DNA of 61,324 nt from Escherichia coli (GTDB lineage Bacteria; Pseudomonadota; Gammaproteobacteria; Enterobacterales; Enterobacteriaceae): positions 1 to 61,324 of the forward strand of contig NZ_JAATUR010000030.1 in the NCBI RefSeq assembly GCF_011881725.1, given 5' to 3'. The notes beneath the pieces were generated by a model, which did no database searches, was not told where the DNA came from, and saw only the letters and a program-made list of their open reading frames with translations. The position numbers and the translations under genes were made by a program. Each line of letters opens with the position of its first letter. The first letter of the stretch is position 1. Shown piece after piece: positions 9,183-18,098 of this stretch.

Positions 9183-11093
9183 GTGACAGACGATTTTGCA
9201 CCAGACGGTCAACTGGCGAAAGCGATACCTGGCTTTAAGCCGCGTGAACCACAGCGACAGATGGCGATAGCCGTCGCCGGGGCGATTGAAAAAAGCCAGC
9301 CGCTGGTGGTGGAAGCGGGAACCGGTACGGGTAAAACCTACGCTTACCTGGCCCCTGCGCTGCGGGCGAAAAAGAAAGTCATTATCTCAACCGGCTCAAA
9401 AGCGTTGCAGGATCAGCTCTACAGTCGCGATTTGCCGACGGTGTCAAAGGCGCTGAAATACACCGGCAACGTGGCGTTGCTGAAAGGTCGCTCAAACTAT
9501 CTCTGCCTCGAACGACTTGAACAGCAGGCGCTGGCGGGCGGCGATCTGCCGGTACAAACTTTAAGCGATGTGATCCTGCTGCGCTCCTGGTCCAATCAAA
9601 CGGTGGATGGCGATATCAGCACCTGCGTCAGCGTGGCGGAAGATTCACAGGCTTGGCCGCTGGTCACCAGCACCAACGATAACTGTCTCGGTAGCGACTG
9701 CCCGATGTATAAAGATTGCTTTGTGGTTAAAGCACGCAAAAAAGCGATGGACGCCGATGTGGTGGTGGTAAACCATCATCTCTTTCTCGCGGATATGGTG
9801 GTTAAAGAGAGTGGATTTGGCGAATTGATCCCGGAAGCGGACGTGATGATCTTCGACGAAGCCCATCAACTGCCGGACATTGCCAGCCAGTACTTTGGTC
9901 AGTCACTCTCCAGTCGACAACTGCTCGACCTGGCAAAAGATATCACCATCGCCTATCGCACCGAATTAAAAGATACCCAACAGTTGCAAAAGTGCGCTGA
10001 CCGTCTTGCCCAGAGTGCGCAGGATTTTCGCCTGCAACTCGGTGAGCCGGGTTATCGTGGCAACCTGCGCGAGCTGTTAGCCAATCCGCAAATCCAGCGA
10101 GCGTTTTTACTGCTCGATGACACCCTTGAATTCTGTTACGACGTGGCGAAATTGTCGCTGGGGCGTTCCGCCTTGCTGGATGCTGCATTTGAGCGCGCCA
10201 CGTTATATCGCACACGACTGAAACGGCTGAAAGAGATCAACCAGCCGGGCTACAGCTACTGGTACGAATGCACTTCACGCCATTTCACTCTGGCGCTGAC
10301 GCCGTTAAGCGTGGCGGATAAATTCAAAGAATTAATGGCGCAAAAGCCCGGTAGCTGGATCTTTACCTCGGCAACGCTGTCGGTGAATGACGATCTACAT
10401 CATTTCACCTCGCGACTTGGCATCGAACAAGCCGAGTCGTTGCTGTTGCCAAGCCCCTTTGATTACAGCCGCCAGGCGTTACTCTGTGTGCCGCGTAACC
10501 TGCCACAAACCAATCAACCGGGTTCCGCACGTCAACTGGCGGCAATGCTGCGACCGATCATCGAAGCTAACAATGGTCGCTGTTTTATGCTTTGTACCTC
10601 GCACGCCATGATGCGCGATCTGGCCGAGCAGTTCCGCGCCACGATGACGCTTCCCGTGTTGTTGCAGGGGGAAACCAGCAAAGGCCAACTGTTGCAGCAA
10701 TTTGTCAGTGCCGGAAACGCGCTCCTTGTGGCAACCAGCAGTTTCTGGGAAGGGGTAGACGTACGCGGCGATACGCTGTCTTTGGTGATTATCGACAAGT
10801 TGCCGTTTACCTCGCCAGATGACCCACTGTTAAAAGCGCGAATGGAAGATTGCCGTTTGCGCGGTGGTGACCCGTTTGATGAAGTGCAGTTGCCGGATGC
10901 GGTGATAACGCTTAAACAGGGAGTAGGGCGACTGATTCGCGACGCCGACGATCGTGGTGTGCTGGTAATTTGCGACAATCGGCTGGTGATGCGCCCTTAC
11001 GGCGCCACTTTCCTTGCCAGCCTGCCGCCCGCGCCGCGTACACGTGATATTGCCCGTGCGGTTCGTTTCCTTGCGATACCATCCTCCGGGTAA
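9183..11093 (+). CDS. yoaA: DinG/XPD-type iron-sulfur DNA helicase YoaA
   Basis: A 636-residue superfamily 2 helicase of the XPD/DinG family. In E. coli YoaA binds the HolC (chi) subunit of DNA polymerase III and helps cells tolerate replication-blocking damage. Visible motifs are the Walker A EAGTGTGKTYAYL, four cysteines for the 4Fe-4S cluster (in YLCLERLE, and in CLGSDCPMYKDC), the DEAH box (MIFDEAHQLPD), and helicase motifs V/VI (SSFWEGVDVRGD, LKQGVGRLIRD). Start is GTG, as in K-12; the preceding caggggg serves as ribosome site. tsaB starts 57 bases downstream in the same direction, as a probable operon. Confidence 0.96.
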   Translation: MTDDFAPDGQLAKAIPGFKPREPQRQMAIAVAGAIEKSQPLVVEAGTGTGKTYAYLAPALRAKKKVIISTGSKALQDQLYSRDLPTVSKALKYTGNVALLKGRSNYLCLERLEQQALAGGDLPVQTLSDVILLRSWSNQTVDGDISTCVSVAEDSQAWPLVTSTNDNCLGSDCPMYKDCFVVKARKKAMDADVVVVNHHLFLADMVVKESGFGELIPEADVMIFDEAHQLPDIASQYFGQSLSSRQLLDLAKDITIAYRTELKDTQQLQKCADRLAQSAQDFRLQLGEPGYRGNLRELLANPQIQRAFLLLDDTLEFCYDVAKLSLGRSALLDAAFERATLYRTRLKRLKEINQPGYSYWYECTSRHFTLALTPLSVADKFKELMAQKPGSWIFTSATLSVNDDLHHFTSRLGIEQAESLLLPSPFDYSRQALLCVPRNLPQTNQPGSARQLAAMLRPIIEANNGRCFMLCTSHAMMRDLAEQFRATMTLPVLLQGETSKGQLLQQFVSAGNALLVATSSFWEGVDVRGDTLSLVIIDKLPFTSPDDPLLKARMEDCRLRGGDPFDEVQLPDAVITLKQGVGRLIRDADDRGVLVICDNRLVMRPYGATFLASLPPAPRTRDIARAVRFLAIPSSG

Positions 11094-11150
11094 TTTGTGA
11101 TGGAGTATGGTATGATGCGCGCCTTTTTATTGATCTAAGCACGAAGACCC

Positions 11151-11846
11151 ATGCGAATTCTGGCTATCGATACTGCGACAGAGGCCTGCTCTGTCGCCCT
11201 GTGGAATGACGGCACTGTCAACGCTCATTTTGAGCTTTGCCCACGTGAACATACTCAACGAATCCTACCAATGGTGCAGGATATCCTGACCACCAGCGGA
11301 ACCTCCCTGACTGACATTAACGCTCTGGCTTACGGACGCGGCCCCGGTAGCTTTACCGGCGTGCGCATTGGTATTGGCATTGCGCAAGGGCTGGCGCTTG
11401 GTGCGGAGCTGCCGATGATTGGCGTCTCCACGCTCATGACGATGGCGCAAGGGGCATGGCGCAAAACAGGCGCAACCCGCGTACTGGCAGCCATTGACGC
11501 ACGAATGGGCGAAGTTTACTGGGCCGAATATCAGCGTGATGAAAACGGTGTCTGGCACGGTGAAGAAACCGAAGCCGTACTCAAACCAGAACTCGTTCAT
11601 GAACGGATGCAACAGCTTTCCGGTGAATGGGCGACTGTGGGTACAGGCTGGCAAGCCTGGCCAGATCTCGGTAAAGAGAGCGGGCTGGTTTTACGCGATG
11701 GTGAAGTGTTACTGCCTGCCGCAGAAGATATGCTGCCAATTGCCTGCCAGATGTTGGCCGAGGGTAAAACGGTGGCGGTGGAACATGCCGAGCCGGTTTA
11801 TTTGCGTAACAACGTTGCATGGAAGAAACTTCCAGGCAAAGAATGA
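11151..11846 (+). CDS. tsaB: tRNA t6A biosynthesis protein TsaB
   Basis: TsaB forms the complex with TsaD and TsaE that transfers threonylcarbamoyl to adenosine 37 of ANN-decoding tRNAs; it is essential in E. coli. The 231-residue protein has the ASKHA fold, shown by the N-terminal [17 protein letters not shown] and the [15 protein letters not shown] loop. It lacks the metal-binding histidines of TsaD, as expected of the non-catalytic partner. It is followed by yeaY after 39 bases. Confidence 0.97.
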   Translation: MRILAIDTATEACSVALWNDGTVNAHFELCPREHTQRILPMVQDILTTSGTSLTDINALAYGRGPGSFTGVRIGIGIAQGLALGAELPMIGVSTLMTMAQGAWRKTGATRVLAAIDARMGEVYWAEYQRDENGVWHGEETEAVLKPELVHERMQQLSGEWATVGTGWQAWPDLGKESGLVLRDGEVLLPAAEDMLPIACQMLAEGKTVAVEHAEPVYLRNNVAWKKLPGKE

Positions 11847-11885
11847 ATCTTAAGAGTATGCCCTTAGAAAAAAAGGAGTCGCATC

Positions 11886-12467
11886 ATGGCGGTTCAAAAC
11901 AATGTTATCAAAGGCATACTGGCAGGTACGTTTGCGCTAATACTGAGCGGTTGTGTCACTGTGCCGGATGCCATTAAAGGCAGTAGTCCAACGCCGCAAC
12001 AAGATTTAGTTCGGGTGCTGAATGCGCCGCAGCTGTACGTTGGTCAGGAAGCGCGATTTGGCGGTAAAGTGGTTGCGGTGCAGAACCAGCAAGGGAAAAC
12101 CCGCCTGGAAATTGCCACTGTACCACTCGATAGCGGAGCAAGACCAACTCTGGGAGAACCTTCACGCGGGCGCATTTATGCCGATGTGAATGGTTTTCTT
12201 GATCCGGTCGATTTCCGTGGGCAACTGGTGACTGTTGTAGGGCCAATCACCGGTACGGTTGACGGCAAAATCGGCAACACGCCATATAAATTTATGGTAA
12301 TGCAGGCAACGGGTTACAAACGTTGGCATTTAACCCAGCAAGTGATTATGCCACCACAGCCAATTGATCCGTGGTTTTATGGCGGTCGTGGCTGGCCCTA
12401 TGGTTACGGAGGCTGGGGCTGGTATAATCCTGGTCCCGCGCGAGTACAAACAGTTGTAACTGAATAA
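11886..12467 (+). CDS. yeaY: Slp-family outer membrane lipoprotein YeaY
   Basis: A 193-residue lipoprotein paralogous to Slp. The signal peptide ends in the lipobox LILSGC, so the mature chain begins with the lipidated cysteine near residue 22. A Slp domain follows, and the C-terminus is rich in glycine, tryptophan and tyrosine ([18 protein letters not shown]), an unusual low-complexity tail. Function is unknown; in E. coli it is a sigma-E-dependent gene. A strong ribosome site (AAAGGAG) precedes the ATG, and a hairpin terminator follows. Confidence 0.93.
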   Translation: MAVQNNVIKGILAGTFALILSGCVTVPDAIKGSSPTPQQDLVRVLNAPQLYVGQEARFGGKVVAVQNQQGKTRLEIATVPLDSGARPTLGEPSRGRIYADVNGFLDPVDFRGQLVTVVGPITGTVDGKIGNTPYKFMVMQATGYKRWHLTQQVIMPPQPIDPWFYGGRGWPYGYGGWGWYNPGPARVQTVVTE

Positions 12468-12487
12468 TTGCTTGTTTTTAAAGAAAA

Positions 12488-12514
12488 AGAAACAGCGGCT
12501 GGTCCGCTGTTTCT
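12488..12514 (+). terminator. Terminator after yeaY
   Basis: An 11-base inverted repeat (12488-12498 and 12504-12514) with a 5-base loop starts 20 bases past the yeaY stop and ends in TTTCT. Confidence 0.75.
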
Positions 12515-12582
12515 GCATTCTTACGGTAAAGATAAAAATAAATAGTGACGCGCTTCGCAACCTTTTCCTTGGGTAATTATCA

Positions 12583-12599
12583 AGCTGGTAAGATGAGTT
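12583..12599 (+). promoter_or_regulatory. FadR operator upstream of fadD
   Basis: The sequence agctggtaagatgagtt resembles the FadR half-consensus AnCTGGTCnGAnnnGTT and lies 73 bases before the fadD start. FadR represses fadD when long-chain acyl-CoA is absent. Confidence 0.75.
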
Positions 12600-12671
12600 A
12601 ATATTATGTTAACAACATGTTTATCACTTGGGGTTGCGATGACGACGAACACGCATTTTAGAGGTGAAGAA

Positions 12672-14357
12672 TTGAAGAAGGTTTGGCTTAACCGTTATCC
12701 CGCGGACGTTCCGACGGAGATCAACCCTGACCGTTATCAATCTCTGGTAGATATGTTTGAGCAGTCGGTCGCGCGCTACGCCGATCAGCCCGCATTTGTG
12801 AACATGGGGGAGGTGATGACCTTCCGTAAGCTGGAAGAACGCAGTCGCGCGTTTGCCGCTTATTTGCAACAAGGGCTGGGGCTTAAAAAGGGCGATCGCG
12901 TTGCGCTGATGATGCCTAACTTATTGCAGTATCCGGTGGCGCTGTTTGGCATTTTGCGTGCCGGGATGATTGTCGTAAACGTTAACCCGTTGTATACCCC
13001 GCGCGAGCTTGAGCATCAGCTTAACGACAGCGGCGCATCGGCGATTGTTATCGTGTCTAACTTTGCCCATACCCTGGAAAAAGTGGTTGATAAAACCGCC
13101 GTTCAGCACGTGATTCTGACTCGTATGGGCGATCAACTCTCTACGGCAAAAGGCACGGTAGTCAACTTCGTTGTTAAATACATCAAACGTCTGGTACCGA
13201 AATACCATCTGCCAGATGCCATTTCATTTCGTAGTGCCCTGCATAACGGCTACCGTATGCAGTATGTTAAACCTGAACTGGTGCCGGAAGATTTAGCCTT
13301 CCTGCAATACACTGGCGGCACTACCGGTGTGGCGAAAGGCGCGATGTTGACTCATCGCAATATGCTGGCGAACCTGGAACAGGTCAACGCCACCTATGGG
13401 CCGTTACTGCATCCAGGTAAAGAACTGGTTGTAACGGCGCTGCCGCTGTATCACATTTTTGCGCTGACCATTAACTGTCTGCTGTTTATCGAACTGGGTG
13501 GGCAGAACCTGTTAATCACTAACCCGCGTGATATTCCGGGGCTGGTGAAAGAACTGGCGAAATACCCGTTTACCGCTATCACCGGCGTTAACACCTTGTT
13601 CAATGCGTTGCTGAACAACAAAGAGTTCCAGCAACTGGATTTCTCCAGTCTGCATCTTTCCGCAGGCGGTGGGATGCCTGTTCAGCAAGTAGTGGCAGAA
13701 CGCTGGGTGAAACTGACCGGACAGTATCTTCTGGAAGGATATGGCCTGACCGAGTGTGCGCCGCTGGTCAGCGTTAACCCGTATGATATTGATTATCATA
13801 GCGGTAGCATTGGTTTGCCGGTGCCGTCGACGGAAGCCAAACTGGTGGATGATGATGATAATGAAGTACCGCCAGGACAGCCGGGTGAACTTTGTGTCAG
13901 AGGTCCACAGGTGATGCTGGGCTATTGGCAGCGACCGGATGCTACCGATGAAATCATCAAAAACGGTTGGTTACACACCGGCGACATTGCAGTGATGGAT
14001 GAAGAAGGATTCCTGCGCATTGTCGATCGTAAAAAAGACATGATCCTGGTTTCCGGTTTTAACGTCTACCCCAACGAGATTGAAGATGTGGTCATGCAGC
14101 ATCCTGGCGTGCAGGAAGTGGCTGCTGTTGGCGTACCTTCCGGCTCCAGTGGTGAAGCGGTGAAAATCTTCGTAGTGAAAAAAGATGCGTCGCTTACCGA
14201 AGAGTCACTGGTGACATTTTGCCGTCGTCAGCTTACGGGCTACAAAGTTCCGAAGCTGGTGGAATTTCGAGATGAGTTACCGAAATCTAACGTCGGAAAA
14301 ATTTTGCGACGAGAATTACGTGACGAAGCGCGCGGCAAAGTGGACAATAAAGCCTGA
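12672..14357 (+). CDS. fadD: Long-chain fatty acyl-CoA synthetase
   Basis: FadD activates exogenous long-chain fatty acids to acyl-CoA with ATP at the inner membrane, driving uptake and beta-oxidation. The 561 residues contain the ATP/AMP signature [18 protein letters not shown] and the FACS signature, including [17 protein letters not shown] and [15 protein letters not shown] chose the TTG at 12672, preceded by the GAGGTGA ribosome site, as in K-12; two upstream ATGs (12606, 12639) remain open in frame but have weaker support and would add up to 22 residues. Regulation is through the FadR operator upstream. Its terminator lies 20 bases past the stop. Confidence 0.95.
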   Translation: MKKVWLNRYPADVPTEINPDRYQSLVDMFEQSVARYADQPAFVNMGEVMTFRKLEERSRAFAAYLQQGLGLKKGDRVALMMPNLLQYPVALFGILRAGMIVVNVNPLYTPRELEHQLNDSGASAIVIVSNFAHTLEKVVDKTAVQHVILTRMGDQLSTAKGTVVNFVVKYIKRLVPKYHLPDAISFRSALHNGYRMQYVKPELVPEDLAFLQYTGGTTGVAKGAMLTHRNMLANLEQVNATYGPLLHPGKELVVTALPLYHIFALTINCLLFIELGGQNLLITNPRDIPGLVKELAKYPFTAITGVNTLFNALLNNKEFQQLDFSSLHLSAGGGMPVQQVVAERWVKLTGQYLLEGYGLTECAPLVSVNPYDIDYHSGSIGLPVPSTEAKLVDDDDNEVPPGQPGELCVRGPQVMLGYWQRPDATDEIIKNGWLHTGDIAVMDEEGFLRIVDRKKDMILVSGFNVYPNEIEDVVMQHPGVQEVAAVGVPSGSSGEAVKIFVVKKDASLTEESLVTFCRRQLTGYKVPKLVEFRDELPKSNVGKILRRELRDEARGKVDNKA

Positions 14358-14376
14358 GCGTTAAGTCAGTCGTCAT

Positions 14377-14402
14377 ACGCCGGTTAATCCGGCGTTTTTT
14401 TT
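14377..14402 (+). terminator. fadD terminator and rnd U-rich translation element
   Basis: A 7-base stem (14377-14383 and 14389-14395) followed by eight T residues (14395-14402) is an intrinsic terminator for fadD. The same eight U residues match the U-rich sequence reported to be needed for efficient translation of the rnd mRNA upstream of its ribosome site. Confidence 0.8.
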
Positions 14403-14426
14403 GACGCCCACTAAAGAGAATACAAT

Positions 14427-15554
14427 TTGAATTACCAAATGATTACCACGGACGATGCGCTGGCTTCTTTGTGTGAAGCTGTCCGTGCCTTTCCGGCGAT
14501 AGCCCTGGATACTGAATTTGTTCGTACGCGCACTTATTACCCGCAACTGGGGCTGATTCAACTTTTTGATGGCGAGCATCTGGCGCTAATCGATCCGCTC
14601 GGGATCACTGACTGGTCACCGCTAAAGGCAATCTTACGCGATCCGTCCATCACCAAATTTCTCCATGCGGGCAGTGAGGACCTGGAAGTGTTCCTCAATG
14701 TCTTTGGCGAGTTACCACAGCCCCTGATTGACACGCAAATCCTGGCTGCTTTCTGCGGACGCCCGATGTCCTGGGGATTTGCCTCTATGGTGGAAGAGTA
14801 TTGCGGCGTTACGCTCGACAAGAGTGAATCGCGCACCGACTGGCTGGCAAGACCGCTAACCGAACGACAGTGCGAATACGCGGCAGCGGATGTCTGGTAT
14901 CTGTTACCGATCACCGCAAAGCTAATGGTAGAAACGGAATCTTCTGGCTGGCTACCTGCGGCGCTGGATGAATGCCGCCTGATGCAAACACGCCGTCAGG
15001 AGGTTGTTGCGCCGGAAGAAGCATGGCGTGATATCACCAATGCCTGGCAATTACGTACGCGCCAACTGGCCTGCCTGCAACTGCTCGCTGACTGGCGACT
15101 ACGTAAGGCGCGGGAGCGCGATCTGGCGGTGAACTTTGTCGTGCGTGAAGAGCATTTGTGGTCGGTAGCGCGTTATATGCCAGGGAGTCTGGGCGAGCTG
15201 GACAGTCTGGGCTTATCCGGTAGCGAAATCCGCTTCCACGGTAAAACGCTGCTGGCGCTGGTGGAGAAAGCGCAGGCATTGCCAGAAGAGGCCTTACCGC
15301 AGCCGATGCTTAACCTGATGGACATGCCCGGTTATCGCAAAGCGTTTAAAGCGATTAAGTCGCTGATTACTGACGTAAGCGAAACGCACAAGATCAGCGC
15401 CGAATTGCTGGCATCGCGTAGGCAAATCAACCAGTTGTTGAACTGGCACTGGAAATTAAAACCGCAGAACAATTTGCCAGAGCTAATTTCCGGCTGGCGT
15501 GGTGAGTTGATGGCGGAATCATTACATAATTTATTGCTGGAATATCCGCAGTAA
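14427..15554 (+). CDS. rnd: Ribonuclease D
   Basis: RNase D is a 3'-5' exoribonuclease of the DEDD family that trims tRNA precursors and other small RNAs. The 375 residues contain the DEDD catalytic domain (ALDTEF, the first aspartate and glutamate; HAGSEDLEVF; and YAAADVWYL with the last aspartate and tyrosine), then two HRDC domains (about residues 210-290 and 300-375). The UUG start is the known weak initiator for this gene in E. coli, assisted by the U-rich tract just upstream. The start follows the eight U residues by about 25 bases. Confidence 0.96.
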   Translation: MNYQMITTDDALASLCEAVRAFPAIALDTEFVRTRTYYPQLGLIQLFDGEHLALIDPLGITDWSPLKAILRDPSITKFLHAGSEDLEVFLNVFGELPQPLIDTQILAAFCGRPMSWGFASMVEEYCGVTLDKSESRTDWLARPLTERQCEYAAADVWYLLPITAKLMVETESSGWLPAALDECRLMQTRRQEVVAPEEAWRDITNAWQLRTRQLACLQLLADWRLRKARERDLAVNFVVREEHLWSVARYMPGSLGELDSLGLSGSEIRFHGKTLLALVEKAQALPEEALPQPMLNLMDMPGYRKAFKAIKSLITDVSETHKISAELLASRRQINQLLNWHWKLKPQNNLPELISGWRGELMAESLHNLLLEYPQ

Positions 15555-15561
15555 AACTTTC

Positions 15562-15598
15562 CTGAGCCGGACAGGACCAGCGCCGCGTCCGGCTTCAG
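15562..15598. repeat. REP-like inverted repeat after rnd
   Basis: An imperfect palindrome with arms ctgagccggac (15562-15572) and gtccggcttcag (15587-15598) follows the rnd stop. It looks like a divergent REP unit and could stabilise or end the rnd transcript. Confidence 0.55.
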
Positions 15599-15646
15599 GC
15601 AAACTACAAATCTAACACCAGCCGTTTCAAATAAACGGGTTTGGCC

Positions 15647-15817
15647 TTAACGCAAAATGATTTTGCAAATCGCCTCGGCAACCTGTGGTGTGGTGGCATT
15701 GCCTTTCATATCGGGTGTTTTCGGTCCGTGAGCAATCGCTGCCAGAATGCCGTTATGTTCTTGCTGGAAACGCTCATCGCCATTACTGGGGAAATACAGC
15801 ATTATTGCACCGTCCCA
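15647..15817 (-). pseudogene. dmlA: 3' remnant of D-malate dehydrogenase dmlA
   Basis: The minus strand encodes about 56 residues that match the C-terminus of DmlA (D-malate/3-isopropylmalate dehydrogenase family): NGDERFQQEHNGILAAI, AHGPKTPDMKGNATTPQV and the end AICKIILR. Upstream of this segment an in-frame TAG at 15818-15820 and a shifted frame break the homology. Three residues (EEV in K-12) are also missing inside the segment. The first 300 or so residues of the enzyme are gone, so it cannot be functional. The likeness is strong by eye but was made from memory of DmlA. Confidence 0.8.
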
Positions 15818-15867
15818 CTATCGTCTCATCGTTGTGAAATAGTGCATCAATGGTGTCTCGATGGTCT

Positions 15868-15881
15868 GGGGGGGGGGGGGG
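15868..15881 (+). repeat. 14-base poly-G tract
   Basis: Fourteen consecutive G residues lie between the dmlA and dmlR remnants. Runs this long are rare in Escherichia chromosomes and are prone to slippage or to sequencing error. Confidence 0.9.
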
Positions 15882-15883
15882 CC

Positions 15884-16083
15884 TGTGCTCCTGGTGGTAT
15901 GTCTGCGAAAATTTTGCCATTGGCCTTTTGGTGCGGGTACTACCGGAATATTATCAGGCTGCGAATGTCTGGGTGGTGTATGTATCAAGGCTGGCAACAT
16001 CAGCGAAAGTGCGGATAACGATAGAGTTTTTACGTCAGGGTTTTGCCGGGCACTCTCCGCATTTTCCACTGGACCACGCCTGA
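15884..16083 (+). pseudogene. dmlR: 3' remnant of LysR-type regulator dmlR
   Basis: The plus strand encodes about 66 residues ending at a TGA at 16081, with a pattern typical of the C-terminus of LysR-type effector-binding domains: LLVRVLPEYYQAANVWVVYV followed by SAKVRITIEFL. There is no helix-turn-helix part, and the reading frame is closed or scrambled upstream of the G run. Position and orientation fit dmlR, which lies between dmlA and leuE in K-12. The gene is therefore a remnant. The assignment to dmlR rather than another LysR family member rests on location. Confidence 0.65.
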
Positions 16084-16164
16084 TTAATGATTCAATTATC
16101 GCGTTGTCATCAGGTTAAAACCTGATTTTCTCCTTTCTAAGCCGCTACAGATTGGTTAGCATAA

Positions 16165-16848
<684 letters not shown>

Positions 16849-16856
16849 TGCTTTCC

Positions 16857-16874
16857 GCCCGCGATGTCGCGGGC
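16857..16874 (+). terminator. Hairpin after leuE
   Basis: A perfect 8-base inverted repeat with a 2-base loop (gcccgcga/tcgcgggc) lies 9 bases beyond the leuE stop, but without a T run. It may be a weak or Rho-assisted terminator. Confidence 0.5.
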
Positions 16875-16931
16875 TTCCCGCCTGTAATCCTCCCTGATTC
16901 ATCGTTGATATAGTGCTAAAAAGTAACCAAT

Positions 16932-16954
16932 AAATGGTATTTAAAATGCAAATT
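16932..16954 (+). promoter_or_regulatory. NsrR-type operator upstream of yeaR
   Basis: The imperfect palindrome around aaatggtatttaaaatgcaa resembles the NsrR consensus (AAnATGCATTTnAAATGCATnTT). It is 67 bases before yeaR. In E. coli yeaR-yoaG is controlled by NsrR (nitric oxide) and NarL (nitrate); no NarL site is assigned here. Confidence 0.65.
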
Positions 16955-17020
16955 ATCAGGCGTACCCTGAAACGGCTGGAATGAAACGTTTTCAGCGCAT
17001 TCATCGAAGGAGGTGAAAGA

Positions 17021-17380
17021 ATGCTGCAAATCCCACAGAATTATATTCACACACGCTCAACGCCATTCTGGAATAAAAAAACCGCGCCTTCCGGAATATT
17101 CGAACGTCATCTTGATAAAGGAACGCGTCCGGGAGTGTACCCACGTCTTTCCGTTATGCATGGGGCGGTCAAATATCTCGGCTATGCTGATGAACATAGC
17201 CCAGAACCTGATCAGGTGATCCTTATTGAAGCGGGACATTTTGCGGTGTTCCCTCCAGAAAAGTGGCACAACATTGAAGCCATGACTGACGATACTTATT
17301 TCAATATTGACTTCTTCGTTGCTCCTGAAGTCCTGATGGAAGGCGCAAAACAACGGAAAGTCATTCATAGCGGGAGATGA
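17021..17380 (+). CDS. yeaR: Nitrate/NO-inducible cupin-fold protein YeaR
   Basis: A 119-residue protein of the TehB/YeaR-type beta-barrel (DUF1971) family, with a cupin-like core. In E. coli the yeaR-yoaG operon is induced by nitrate through NarL and by nitric oxide through relief of NsrR, but the biochemical role is unknown. A very strong ribosome site (AAGGAGGTGAAAGA) precedes the ATG. The next gene yoaG starts 3 bases past the stop. A HNIEAMTDDTYFNIDFF stretch lies near residues 85-103, the usual conserved core. Confidence 0.93.
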   Translation: MLQIPQNYIHTRSTPFWNKKTAPSGIFERHLDKGTRPGVYPRLSVMHGAVKYLGYADEHSPEPDQVILIEAGHFAVFPPEKWHNIEAMTDDTYFNIDFFVAPEVLMEGAKQRKVIHSGR

Positions 17381-17383
17381 ATA

Positions 17384-17566
17384 ATGGGTAAAGCAACGTA
17401 TACCGTAACCGTCACCAATAACAGTAATGGTGTTTCTGTTGATTACGAAACAGAGACACCGATGATATTGCTGGTGCCAGAAGTTGCTGCGGAAGTGTTA
17501 AAAGATCTTGTTAACACGGTGCGCTCTTATGACACGGAAAACGAACATGATGTTTGTGGCTGGTAA
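17384..17566 (+). CDS. yoaG: Small nitrate/NO-inducible protein YoaG
   Basis: A 60-residue protein, second gene of the yeaR-yoaG operon, translated from an ATG 3 bases after yeaR. The N-terminal half is a beta-rich stretch (ATYTVTVTNNSNGVSVDYET) and the C-terminus is acidic and ends HDVCGW. The structure of the E. coli form is known as a swapped dimer, but function is not. It follows the same control as yeaR. Confidence 0.92.
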   Translation: MGKATYTVTVTNNSNGVSVDYETETPMILLVPEVAAEVLKDLVNTVRSYDTENEHDVCGW

Positions 17567-17653
17567 TTTTACCTGATAGAAAAAGGCGCCATTTTATGCG
17601 CCATCGCAAAAAAACATGCGTGATGCTCATCACAATTTTTACTTCTCTGATGT

Positions 17654-17664
17654 TGTGCTATGCT
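17654..17664 (+). promoter_or_regulatory. Extended -10 promoter of yeaQ
   Basis: The motif tgtgctatgct (TG extension plus CTATGCT) lies about 50 bases before the yeaQ start and fits a sigma-S-preferred -10 element. yeaQ belongs to a stress-related family. Confidence 0.5.
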
Positions 17665-17713
17665 TTTTATCAGCGACTAACTCGCTAATACAAAACAGAT
17701 AAGGAAGGACAAA

Positions 17714-17962
17714 ATGGGCATTCTGTCATGGATTATTTTTGGGCTTATTGCTGGTATTCTGGCGAAGTGGATTATGCCAGGTAAAGATGGTGGTGGATTC
17801 TTCATGACTATCCTGTTAGGGATTGTCGGCGCCGTGGTCGGCGGATGGATCAGTACACTGTTTGGTTTTGGTAAAGTCGATGGCTTCAACTTTGGCAGTT
17901 TCGTGGTTGCGGTGATCGGTGCGCTTGTCGTACTGTTTATCTACAAAAAAGTCAAAAGCTAA
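17714..17962 (+). CDS. yeaQ: GlsB/YeaQ/YmgE-family small membrane protein
   Basis: An 82-residue inner membrane protein of the transglycosylase-associated (GlsB/YeaQ/YmgE) family. Three hydrophobic segments are visible: ILSWIIFGLIAGILAKWIM, the glycine-rich GIVGAVVGGWISTLFGFG, and VVAVIGALVVLFIYKKVKS at the end. The role is unknown, but family members are stress-induced. An AGGAAGG ribosome site precedes the ATG. A palindromic terminator shared with yoaJ lies downstream. Confidence 0.94.
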   Translation: MGILSWIIFGLIAGILAKWIMPGKDGGGFFMTILLGIVGAVVGGWISTLFGFGKVDGFNFGSFVVAVIGALVVLFIYKKVKS

Positions 17963-17975
17963 CGCTGAAATAAAA

Positions 17976-18001
17976 CAAAGGCTGCGTATACGCAGCCTTT
18001 G
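17976..18001. terminator. Bidirectional terminator between yeaQ and yoaJ
   Basis: A perfect palindrome with 11-base arms around a tata centre separates the convergent yeaQ and yoaJ ends. On the plus strand it is followed by attttta. Confidence 0.8.
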
Positions 18002-18021
18002 CTATTTTTACAGATGCAGTG

Positions 18022-18096
18022 TTACCACCATCCTAGCTCAGTGCCGAGGACGACAATAATCGCTATACCCATCATAATGATCGTTGTTTTTTTCAT
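18022..18096 (-). CDS. yoaJ: 24-residue small membrane protein YoaJ
   Basis: A 24-codon ORF encoding MKKTTIIMMGIAIIVVLGTE followed by LGWW. It has the form of a single membrane-spanning small protein and matches the K-12 YoaJ I remember, apart from one residue (I for V at residue 11). Its start lies 2 bases after the yoaK stop; the GGGAG ribosome site is inside the last yoaK codons, so translation is likely coupled. K-12 YoaJ and YoaK have been shown to be membrane-located; function is unknown. Confidence 0.9.
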   Translation of the reverse strand: MKKTTIIMMGIAIIVVLGTELGWW

Positions 18097-18098
18097 CT

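Noticed and set aside
15850..16083. An intact 77-residue gene
   Set aside because: The C-terminal half has LysR-like character but no DNA-binding domain, and the start lies in the G run; treated as a dmlR remnant.
17583..17604. Hairpin ggcgc/gcgcc after yoaG as a terminator
   Set aside because: A T run follows only on the minus strand, where no gene ends; it may be a minor structure.
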